DNA of 5,389 nucleotides from contig JANXLS010000101.1 of the NCBI GenBank assembly GCA_025355035.1, forward strand, positions 1-5,389, read 5' to 3'. Each line of letters begins with the position of its first letter. Position 1 is the first letter of the stretch. Of this stretch, positions 1 through 5,389 are shown piece after piece. This DNA comes from Planctomycetota bacterium (lineage in GTDB: Bacteria; Planctomycetota; SZUA-567; H5-PLA8). The notes under the pieces were generated by a model. The model saw nothing but the letters and a program-made list of their open reading frames with translations. It searched no databases and had not been told where the DNA came from. Both the position numbers and the translations under genes were made by a program.

Positions 1-2
1 CC

Positions 3-1502
3 CTCTTCCATCGCGAAGACGATCACCTCGCGCGGCTGATGCTCGACGATTCGCACAAAGTAAAGCTTGATCGATTGTGGAGCGAGCTTCACTACGTCAG
101 CCACGATGCGCTGACTCTCGTTGACGCGTTCGAGCAACTGCTTCAATTTGCTTCCCAGGACGGCGATCCTAAACTTTTCGAACCCGTGCGCGAACCGATC
201 AAACAGCGCGCGGCAACGTTCAAACAGTTGCTCATCGACACGCAGCCGAGACACGTTGATGCCGTGCTCGCGTTCGCCGAACGCGCATACCGGCGGCCGA
301 TGCTTGCATCCGAAAAAACGGAACTCCGCGATCTCTATCACAAATTGCGCGGGCAAGAACTTGCGCACGAGGACGCGATCCATCTCTTGCTGGCGCGCGT
401 TTTCGTCGGCCCCGCGTTTCTGTATCGCGCCGAAAAACCCGGCCCGGGTACTGCTCCTGTTCCGGTAAGCGATGTCGAACTCGCGAATCGGCTCAGTTAC
501 TTTCTGTGGTCGTCGATGCCGGATGAGGAATTGCTCACGACCGCGGCGTCGGGAACGCTGCATAATCCGGACGTGCTCGCTGCGCAAACGAAACGGATGT
601 TGCGCGATCCGCGCATGCGGCGCATGGCGACGGAGTTCGGCTGCTCGTGGCTGCACATTCACAGCTTCGACGAACTGAGCGAAAAGAGTGACCGGCATTT
701 CCCGACCTTTGTCGGGCTGCGCGGCGCGATGTACGAAGAGTCGATCCAGTTTTTCACCGACTTCTTCCAAAACGACCGCCCCGTCACAAATATCATCGAT
801 TCCGACTACACGTTTCTGAACGACGCGCTCGCCAAGCACTATGGCATTCCCGGTGTAAGCGGCGCGGAATGGCGACGCATGGATGGCGTAAAACAATACT
901 CGCGCGGCGGCATTCTCGCTCATGCTTCGACGCTTGCGAAACAATCCGGGGCGTCGCGAACAAGCCCGATTCTGCGCGGAAATTGGATCGCCGAAGCTCT
1001 GCTTGGCGACAAACTTCCCAAGCCGCCGAAGGACGTTCCCCCGCTTCCCGAAGACGAGGCGAACGAAAAACTGACGGTCCGTCAACTTGTCGAAAAGCAC
1101 AGCAGCGACGCGCGCTGTGCGACGTGTCACAAGCGTATCGACGCGTTCGGCTTTTCGCTCGAAGGCTTCGACGCCATCGGCCGCAAGCGTGAGAAAGATC
1201 TTGGCGACCGGCGCATCGACACTCACGCCAAGACAATGGACGGCGCTGAATTCGACGGTATCGAGGGGCTTCGCACGTATTTGCTGACACAAAAACGAGA
1301 CGCGTTCATGCGCCAATTCTGCCGCAAGCTGCTCGGCTATTCGCTGGGACGATCCGTGCAAATTTCCGACGAGCCGCTTTTGAAAGAACTCCAGACACTG
1401 TTGAAAGAAAACGAGTACCGAATCGGTGTAGCCATTAACAGGATCGTTCAGAGCAGTCAGTTCCGGAACATCCGCGGACGCGACGCCGCGAACGACGAGT
1501 AA
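3..1502 (+). CDS. DUF1592-family planctomycete-type c-type cytochrome (DUF1595/1592/1588/1585), 5'-truncated
   Basis: This is the C-terminal part of a large exported multidomain protein. The frame is open to the window edge, and the first Met (position 39) lies inside conserved family sequence, so it is probably not the real start. Counting from that Met, the domains are DUF1595 (about residues 72-131, with AYRRP), DUF1592 (about 142-270, with ANRLSYFLWSSMPDEEL), DUF1588 (about 288-385, with RTSPILRGNW) and DUF1585 (about 404-478, with FCRKLLGYSLGR). DUF1588 carries CATCH (C360, C363, H364; bases 1116-1130), a CXXCH heme c attachment motif, which implies export and heme ligation outside the cytoplasm. 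Full-length relatives usually have a signal peptide, another cytochrome-like region and DUF1587 upstream; these would lie outside the window. The electron-transfer partner and substrate of this family are unknown. It sits 21 bases before the DUF1552 gene, its usual partner. Family assignment is from recognised motifs; function is not established. Confidence 0.93.
   Translation, partial: LFHREDDHLARLMLDDSHKVKLDRLWSELHYVSHDALTLVDAFEQLLQFASQDGDPKLFEPVREPIKQRAATFKQLLIDTQPRHVDAVLAFAERAYRRPMLASEKTELRDLYHKLRGQELAHEDAIHLLLARVFVGPAFLYRAEKPGPGTAPVPVSDVELANRLSYFLWSSMPDEELLTTAASGTLHNPDVLAAQTKRMLRDPRMRRMATEFGCSWLHIHSFDELSEKSDRHFPTFVGLRGAMYEESIQFFTDFFQNDRPVTNIIDSDYTFLNDALAKHYGIPGVSGAEWRRMDGVKQYSRGGILAHASTLAKQSGASRTSPILRGNWIAEALLGDKLPKPPKDVPPLPEDEANEKLTVRQLVEKHSSDARCATCHKRIDAFGFSLEGFDAIGRKREKDLGDRRIDTHAKTMDGAEFDGIEGLRTYLLTQKRDAFMRQFCRKLLGYSLGRSVQISDEPLLKELQTLLKENEYRIGVAINRIVQSSQFRNIRGRDAANDE
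1116..1130 (+). other. CXXCH heme c binding motif in the DUF1588 domain
   Basis: Five in-frame codons encode Cys-Ala-Thr-Cys-His, the covalent heme c attachment motif. It is the only CXXCH in the visible part of the protein. It is followed by KRIDAFGFSLEGFDAIG, the conserved context for this motif in DUF1588, which supports a real heme site rather than a chance match. Heme attachment itself is inferred. Confidence 0.8.
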
Positions 1503-1510
1503 TTTCGACC

Positions 1511-1515
1511 AGGAG
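1511..1515 (+). promoter_or_regulatory. Ribosome binding site of the DUF1552 gene
   Basis: AGGAG lies 8 bases before the ATG at 1524, in the 21-base gap after the TAA of the upstream cytochrome gene. It fixes the DUF1552 start and supports translation of both genes from one mRNA. Confidence 0.75.
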
Positions 1516-1523
1516 CCGGGCGC

Positions 1524-2825
1524 ATGAGCAACCATATTTTCTCCCGCCGAACCATGCTGCGCGGATTGGGCGTCACCATGGCATTGCCATGGATGGAGTC
1601 GTTGCGCGTCTGGGGCGACGAACCTGTCGGACAGAAATCGAGCGAAGCGCCCGTTCGCCTCGCCGTGCTTTTTTCGGGCAACGGCTTTCACAGCAAAGAA
1701 TGGTGGGCGAAGGGCGAAGGTAAGAGCATGGAGCTCGGCAAAGTCCTTGCGCCGCTCACCGACTTCCGCGAAAAAATGCTCTTCATCAAAGGCCTCTTCA
1801 ATCAGGAAGCGCTAAAGGGCAACATCCACAGTTCGCAGACGGGCAACCTCCTTTCCGGCGCGCCACTCGCGTCCGGCGGCGAGATTCGTTCGGGCACCAG
1901 CGTCGATCAATTGCTCGCGCAGAAATACGGCCGCTCAACGAAAGTACCGAGCCTCGTGCTGGGATGCGAGAAATCGAATCCGTCGGTCCACAAAAATTAC
2001 TCGATGCTCTACAGCTCTCACATTTCTTGGAGTTCCCCGACGACTCCAACACCGCTCGAAGTCTACCCGGCACTCGCGTTCGATCGCCTTTTCAAAGATG
2101 AAGTGCAACGCGGCGACAAGAGTGTCCTGGACGCCGTGCTCGCCGACGCGACCGATCTGCGACGAACGATCAGCACCAGCGATCAGCGCAAGCTCGACGA
2201 GTACCTCGACTCCGTCCGCGATGTCGAGCAGCGCATTGAAAACGCCGGCAAAAAAGGCGAGCTGCAAGGCTGGCGTCCGACGCTCGACAAGCCCAACATG
2301 GCCCGACCCGCAGATGGCATCCCGCAGAACATCGCGGATCACATGCGCCTGATGTGCGACATTCTTGTGCTGGGATTTCAAACCGACACGACCCGCATCA
2401 CAACGCTAAAACTCAATAACGACCACTCATCGCTGCGCTTCCCGAACCTCGGCGTCGATTACATGATCCACCACTTGCTCTCGCATTCCGACACCGCGGA
2501 TTGGCTGAAGGTCAACCAATTCTTCCTCGAACAACTCGCGTACATCGCACGGAAACTCGACGCGATTCAGGAAGGCCCACGCACACTTCTCGATAACACC
2601 ATGATGATGTACTGCTCCAGCATGCTGACCGGCAACCACATCGCAACGCAACTTCCCGTCGTCATGCTGGGCGGCGGAGGCGGACGCATCAAGGGCGGCA
2701 AAGTCCTCGACTACACCGGCAAATCCGAACGCCAGATGTGCCGTTTGTACCTGTCGATGATGGACAAAATGAACGTCCGCTTGCCGCAATTCGGCGACGC
2801 GGCGAAGCCGCTCGATGAAGTGTAA
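1524..2825 (+). CDS. DUF1552 (HXXSHH family) protein with Tat signal
   Basis: A 433-residue protein of the DUF1552 family (PF07586, also named HXXSHH). The N-terminus reads SRRTMLRGLG (residues 7-16), a good twin-arginine motif, then a short hydrophobic stretch (GVTMALPWM). I infer export by the Tat system in folded form; no clear AXA cleavage site is visible. Recognisable family blocks are the N-terminal RLAVLFSGNGFH (about 45-56), the QRKLDEYLDSVRDVEQRI segment (221-238), HHLLSH (316-321), LLDNTMMMYCSSMLTGNH (355-372) and the glycine run GGGGGRIKGG (383-392). The motif that names the family is changed here: H317-L-L-S320-H321-S322, with Ser where the last His is expected. The gene follows the DUF1592-type cytochrome by 21 bases with a strong AGGAG site, the usual tandem arrangement for these families, so joint function outside the cytoplasm is likely. 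Biochemical activity is unknown. The start is well supported by the ribosome site and the Tat motif. Confidence 0.93.
   Translation: MSNHIFSRRTMLRGLGVTMALPWMESLRVWGDEPVGQKSSEAPVRLAVLFSGNGFHSKEWWAKGEGKSMELGKVLAPLTDFREKMLFIKGLFNQEALKGNIHSSQTGNLLSGAPLASGGEIRSGTSVDQLLAQKYGRSTKVPSLVLGCEKSNPSVHKNYSMLYSSHISWSSPTTPTPLEVYPALAFDRLFKDEVQRGDKSVLDAVLADATDLRRTISTSDQRKLDEYLDSVRDVEQRIENAGKKGELQGWRPTLDKPNMARPADGIPQNIADHMRLMCDILVLGFQTDTTRITTLKLNNDHSSLRFPNLGVDYMIHHLLSHSDTADWLKVNQFFLEQLAYIARKLDAIQEGPRTLLDNTMMMYCSSMLTGNHIATQLPVVMLGGGGGRIKGGKVLDYTGKSERQMCRLYLSMMDKMNVRLPQFGDAAKPLDEV
1542..1592 (+). other. Twin-arginine (Tat) signal sequence of the DUF1552 protein
   Basis: Residues 7-23 of the DUF1552 protein begin with S-R-R-T-M-L-R, close to the Tat consensus S/T-R-R-x-F-L-K, and continue into a weakly hydrophobic segment (GLGVTMALPW). 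Tat signals are common at the start of DUF1552 proteins. The cleavage site is not obvious, so the signal could also act as a membrane anchor. Confidence 0.7.
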
Positions 2826-2886
2826 ATCGGGAACATGCCCGCGTTAAATAATCACGACGCGCCGTAATTGCGAGAGAACTCCCACA

Positions 2887-4515
2887 TCAATAACTCTCCG
2901 CCATCACAACTCGTCTCGCGCTCGGACGCCCCGTGAAAAGACACGGCCCGGCACCTTCCCCGCCTTCCGGAAATTGGCCGTCAAGCGGCGCGTTGCGGAT
3001 GCTCGTCTGGTACTTCTTCGCGATCACTTCTTCTTCTTCCGGCGTACCGGCCCAATGTACCCACGCGAAACCACCGCCCTCTTCCTTAAAGAACTTTTCG
3101 TATTCTTCAAGCGTGTTGATCACGCGCGTTTTCTTCGCGCGGAAATTCAACGCGCGCTGGAACAGGTCCTTCTGCATTTCGTCAAGAATCGTTTTGATCT
3201 TCGCCAATGCTTCCGCGCGCGGCAGGAATGCCTTCTTGCGCGAGCGCTGCGCCTTCTCGTCTTCGCCGGGAATTTCGATCACGAATCGCCGCGCGACGCA
3301 CAGCGATCCGTTCTCCAAATCCTTCGGCCCGATTTCAATACGCAGAGGAACGCCTTTGCTCTCCCAATCGTAGTATTTCGCGCCCGGAGCCAGCCCTTCG
3401 CGTTTGTCGATCACGACGCCCAAGCCCTGAGCCTTCAATTCCGCTTCGACTGCGTCCGCTTCTGTGTAGACTCGCGCTTTCTCTTCGTCTGTTTTGTAAA
3501 TCGGCACGATCACGACATGCGTCGTCGCCAACTTCGGCGGAATAATCAACCCGGTGTCATCGGAGTGCGTCATGATCAGCGCGCCGATTAAGCGCGTTGA
3601 GACGCCCCAACTCGTCGCGTAAACCAGCTCGCGTTTGCCTTCTCGATTTTGGAATGTCACGTCGAATGCGCGCGCAAAATTCTGGCCAAGATAATGGCTC
3701 GTCCCAGCCTGCAACGCGCGGCCGTCCTGCATCATGGCTTCGATCGAGAGACTTTCGAGCGCCCCGGCAAATCGTTCGCCCGGCGTCTTCGCTCCGCGAA
3801 TGACCGGCACGGCCATCACGTTTTCGGCGAAGTCGCGGTACACTTCCAACATGAGGTGCGTCTCCTCGAGCGCTTCCTTCTCCGTCTCATGCGCCGTGTG
3901 TCCTTCCTGCCACAAGAATTCCGCCGTGCGCAGGAACAGTCGCGTACGCATTTCCCAGCGAACAACGTTCGCCCATTGGTTGATCAGAATCGGCAAATCG
4001 CGATAGCTCTGTATCCATTCCTTGTACGCGCTCCAGATGATCGTTTCGCTCGTCGGGCGGACGATCAACGGTTCTTCCAGCTTGCTTTCAGGATCGACTT
4101 CCACGCCGCTTCCGTCGCTCTTCGCGCGGAGACGATGATGCGTGACGACCGCGCATTCCTTCGCAAAGCCTTCAACATGCTGTGCTTCTTTGCTGAGGAA
4201 ACTGACGGGAATGAAGAGCGGAAAATACGCGTTGACATGGCCCGTCGCTTTGAACCGCGCGTCGAGTTCGCGTTGCATTTTTTCCCAGATCGCATAACCA
4301 TTCGGTCGAATGACCATGCAGCCGCGCACAGCGCTGTGATCAGCCAACTGCGCTTCGCGAACAACATCCAGGTACCAGCGCGAATAATCCTCCGCGCGCG
4401 GTGTGATGCGGCGCTCGTCCTGCTTGCCCCCGCCCTTTTGCTGCTGACCCTTTTGTTGGTTCTGCTGATTCTGTTGCTTCTGCTTCTTCTGCGGTTCAGC
4501 GGCTTGATCGGACAT
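2887..4515 (-). CDS. proS: Prolyl-tRNA synthetase, archaeal/eukaryotic-like short class (ProS type 3)
   Basis: Cytoplasmic class II aminoacyl-tRNA synthetase that joins proline to tRNA-Pro using ATP. With the start at 4515 it has 542 residues. Visible elements: motif 1 region (about 92-104, HVNAYFPLFIP), RPTSET substrate loop (153-158), motif 2 with WEMRTRLFLRTAEFLWQEGH (187-206, including R196 and E199), GTSHYLGQNFA (271-281), and motif 3 GVSTRLIGALIMTHSDDTGL (304-322, R308). Motifs 2 and 3 are only about 95 residues apart, so the INS editing domain of the long bacterial type is absent. The anticodon-binding domain (about 331-410) and the ProRS C-terminal domain ending in Tyr follow. Two oddities: a Gln/Lys-rich tail at residues 4-32, and a C-terminal domain that keeps only one probable zinc-ligand Cys (C525). 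An upstream in-frame Met at 4566 would add 17 residues (MLLMFCESVKL...), but it has no Shine-Dalgarno, whereas 4515 follows AAAGGAG. It lies downstream of grpE on the same strand; co-transcription is possible. Confidence 0.96.
   Translation of the reverse strand: MSDQAAEPQKKQKQQNQQNQQKGQQQKGGGKQDERRITPRAEDYSRWYLDVVREAQLADHSAVRGCMVIRPNGYAIWEKMQRELDARFKATGHVNAYFPLFIPVSFLSKEAQHVEGFAKECAVVTHHRLRAKSDGSGVEVDPESKLEEPLIVRPTSETIIWSAYKEWIQSYRDLPILINQWANVVRWEMRTRLFLRTAEFLWQEGHTAHETEKEALEETHLMLEVYRDFAENVMAVPVIRGAKTPGERFAGALESLSIEAMMQDGRALQAGTSHYLGQNFARAFDVTFQNREGKRELVYATSWGVSTRLIGALIMTHSDDTGLIIPPKLATTHVVIVPIYKTDEEKARVYTEADAVEAELKAQGLGVVIDKREGLAPGAKYYDWESKGVPLRIEIGPKDLENGSLCVARRFVIEIPGEDEKAQRSRKKAFLPRAEALAKIKTILDEMQKDLFQRALNFRAKKTRVINTLEEYEKFFKEEGGGFAWVHWAGTPEEEEVIAKKYQTSIRNAPLDGQFPEGGEGAGPCLFTGRPSARRVVMAESY
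4420..4506 (-). repeat. Low-complexity Gln/Lys/Asn-rich coding tract at the N-terminus of ProRS
   Basis: Residues 4-32 of ProRS are built almost entirely of Gln, Lys, Asn and Gly, with 13 Gln and 6 Lys among residues 2-36 and a GGG near the end. On the plus strand this appears as a pyrimidine-rich run of ctg, ttg and ctt triplets. The conserved ProRS fold begins right after it (TPRAEDYSRWYLDVV from residue 38). The tract is probably disordered; it could have arisen by triplet slippage. Confidence 0.85.
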
Positions 4516-4527
4516 TTGGGATTCGAG

Positions 4528-4534
4528 CTCCTTT
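4528..4534 (-). promoter_or_regulatory. Ribosome binding site that decides the proS start
   Basis: On the minus strand AAAGGAG precedes the ATG at 4515, with 12 bases between GGAG and the start codon, slightly longer than ideal. The alternative upstream ATG at 4566 has no purine-rich site in front of it, so the shorter 542-residue ProRS is preferred. Confidence 0.6.
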
Positions 4535-4565
4535 AACTTAACTGACTCGCAAAACATCAACAGCA

Positions 4566-4626
4566 TTTGTCATTTCAACACATCGTTCGCGCAATTCAAA
4601 ATATCTATCAAATCACAAATGACAAA
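4566..4626. repeat. 10-bp perfect inverted repeat between grpE and proS
   Basis: TTTGTCATTT (4566-4575) and AAATGACAAA (4617-4626) are exact reverse complements separated by 41 bases. The match stops on both sides. The arms are AT-rich and no T-run follows on either strand, so this does not look like a Rho-independent terminator. It could be a paired operator, a long-loop stem in the proS leader, or chance in AT-rich sequence. Confidence 0.6.
4598..4625 (-). promoter_or_regulatory. Candidate sigma-70-like promoter for proS
   Basis: On the minus strand TTGTCA (4625-4620, five of six to TTGACA) and TATTTT (4603-4598, four of six to TATAAT) are 16 bases apart, in the AT-rich gap between grpE and proS. 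The -35 element overlaps one arm of the inverted repeat. Promoter rules in planctomycetes are poorly defined and AT-rich gaps give such matches by chance, so this is tentative. Confidence 0.25.
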
Positions 4627-4633
4627 CAGGCCG

Positions 4634-5353
4634 TTACTTGGAATCTGTCACGACCACTTGCGACGGGCGTAAAATGAATCCCTTCCACAAATATCCGGCA
4701 CGGCATTCTTCCGCAACAGTGTTCGGCTTCTCGCCTTTTTCCAATTCAGCAGGTCGTTTGAAAATCGCTTCGTGGTTCATCGGATCAAATATCTTACCCT
4801 TCGCTTCGATGCGTTCTAAACCGCGCACGGCCAGCGTCTGCTTCAAAGACTGCCCAGTCATGTCTAAGGCTTCTTTCACGCGCTGCGCATCAATCGACTC
4901 GCTCTGCGTATCGGCGTTCGCCATATCCAAATTGTCGAGAATCGGCAACAATTCCAACACGTATTTTCGCAGCGCCTGTTCTTCCGCGCGATCCAAATCT
5001 TTGATCGCTCGCGCTTGGTAATTCAGGAACGACGCTTTTTCCCGCTGCAACGCATCTTTCAATTTGTCGCGATCGGAGATAGCCGCGGCCAATTCCGTCG
5101 CGCTCGCAGCACCGTCGCCCCCGGTCGTCATGGCATTGTGAACGAGGTTCTTCAACATCGCCTGGATCGAGCGCAATTCTCCCAGATCGTTCGCTTTCGG
5201 AGCATCGCCAAATCCGCGGCGGAACATCTTCTCTATTTCGCTGCACAGCGCTTCCGCTTCGCCCGCGATTTTAGATGCATTCGTCGGCGCGGAACTCCCA
5301 GCGGTTTCTTCGGCATGGCCTGTCGTTTCGTTCGCGGTCGTGTCGTCGTTCAT
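4634..5353 (-). CDS. grpE: GrpE, nucleotide exchange factor for DnaK (Hsp70)
   Basis: Cytoplasmic co-chaperone that, as a dimer, releases ADP from DnaK and so drives the Hsp70 folding cycle. The 239-residue product is longer than the usual 180-200. Residues 1-30 are acidic, Thr/Ala-rich and probably disordered. Residues about 31-75 are an additional, partly helical segment I do not recognise. The long coiled-coil helix runs about 86-130 (LKDALQREKASFLNYQARAI), followed by the helix-bundle segment with ELLPILDNLDMA (134-145). The C-terminal beta domain (about 175-239) shows IFDPMNHEAI (188-197) and GYLWKGFILRPSQVVV (220-235), which fit the GrpE family signature. The loop between these blocks (22 residues) is about three longer than I recall for E. 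coli GrpE. The start is firm at the upstream side: an in-frame TGA lies two codons before the ATG. Downstream is proS rather than dnaK. No CIRCE element is visible in the 36 bases upstream. Confidence 0.95.
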   Translation of the reverse strand: MNDDTTANETTGHAEETAGSSAPTNASKIAGEAEALCSEIEKMFRRGFGDAPKANDLGELRSIQAMLKNLVHNAMTTGGDGAASATELAAAISDRDKLKDALQREKASFLNYQARAIKDLDRAEEQALRKYVLELLPILDNLDMANADTQSESIDAQRVKEALDMTGQSLKQTLAVRGLERIEAKGKIFDPMNHEAIFKRPAELEKGEKPNTVAEECRAGYLWKGFILRPSQVVVTDSK

Positions 5354-5364
5354 GGTTCAAGCAT

Positions 5365-5368
5365 CTCC
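5365..5368 (-). promoter_or_regulatory. Probable ribosome binding site of grpE
   Basis: On the minus strand GGAG lies 11 bases before the grpE ATG at 5353. The spacing is rather long, but no better purine-rich site lies nearer, and the in-frame TGA at 5359-5357 rules out a longer GrpE. Confidence 0.45.
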
Positions 5369-5389
5369 ATTGCAAAAGTGAGGACGAAG

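Noticed and set aside
1935..2789. Minus-strand frames of 148 and 120 codons under the DUF1552 gene
   Set aside because: Antisense shadows of a well-supported gene with conserved family motifs.
2826..2886. Terminator in the convergent gap: CGGG (2828-2831) with CCCG (2838-2841), and CGCGT with ACGCG nearby
   Set aside because: Stems are only 4-5 bp and neither strand shows a T-run after them. An imperfect 12-bp palindrome at 2854-2865 has no loop. Too weak to call; termination may be Rho-dependent or use another signal.
2974..3591. Plus-strand frame of 205 codons within proS
   Set aside because: Antisense shadow of a confidently identified proS; rich in Arg, Phe and Leu as expected from the complementary codons, with no recognisable motif.
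3649..4536. Long plus-strand frame of 295 codons ending in a Leu-rich stretch that resembles a membrane segment
   Set aside because: It lies wholly antisense to proS. The Leu-rich end is the complement of the Gln/Lys codons of the ProRS tail (cag/caa read as ctg/ttg). There is no family similarity.
4516..4566. Longer ProRS starting at 4566
   Set aside because: The added peptide is not family-like and has no ribosome site, while AAAGGAG stands before the ATG at 4515.
4538..4573. Eleven-codon minus-strand frame (MTNAVDVLRVS) ending just before the proS ribosome site, possible leader peptide
   Set aside because: No Shine-Dalgarno, no proline codons that would suggest attenuation by proline supply, and short enough to arise by chance.
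4516..4633. T-box or other riboswitch in the proS leader
   Set aside because: The gap is only 118 bases and I find no T-box-like GGTGG/ACCGCG sequence or terminator-antiterminator pair.
5354..5389. CIRCE element upstream of grpE
   Set aside because: No TTAGCACTC or GAGTGCTAA half-site is seen in the 36 visible bases; more upstream sequence lies outside the window.

Overview
The window looks like bacterial chromosome from a planctomycete or a close PVC relative. The main evidence is the adjacent pair on the plus strand: a DUF1595/DUF1592/DUF1588/DUF1585 multidomain c-type cytochrome followed by a Tat-exported DUF1552 (HXXSHH family) protein. This pair is greatly expanded in Planctomycetota, though it also occurs in Verrucomicrobia, Acidobacteria and Myxobacteria. 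The prolyl-tRNA synthetase is of the archaeal/eukaryotic-like short class without an inserted editing domain, which fits such a lineage. The placement comes from reading the proteins, not from a database search.

Layout: positions 3-1502 (+) hold the 3' part of the DUF1592-family cytochrome gene, cut by the window edge. After 21 bases with a good ribosome binding site comes the DUF1552 gene (1524-2825, +), so the two very probably form one transcription unit. A 61-base convergent gap (2826-2886) with no convincing terminator separates them from the minus-strand pair. That pair is proS (2887-4515, -), preceded in its own reading direction by grpE (4634-5353, -). The 118-base gap between grpE and proS is AT-rich. 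It holds a 10-bp perfect inverted repeat, a possible sigma-70-like promoter and the proS ribosome binding site.

How the genes work together: the cytochrome/DUF1552 pair encodes two exported proteins whose shared biochemical role is unknown. GrpE (DnaK nucleotide exchange factor) and ProRS (charging of tRNA-Pro) are housekeeping cytoplasmic proteins. Their adjacency is not the classic hrcA-grpE-dnaK-dnaJ arrangement.

I see no mobile element, CRISPR array, tRNA, rRNA or recognisable riboswitch, and no clear sign of a novel multi-gene system. The points worth a second look are a Gln/Lys-rich N-terminal tail on ProRS, apparent loss of the C-terminal zinc ligands in ProRS, a variant HXXSHH motif in the DUF1552 protein, an extended GrpE N-terminus, and the inverted repeat between grpE and proS.
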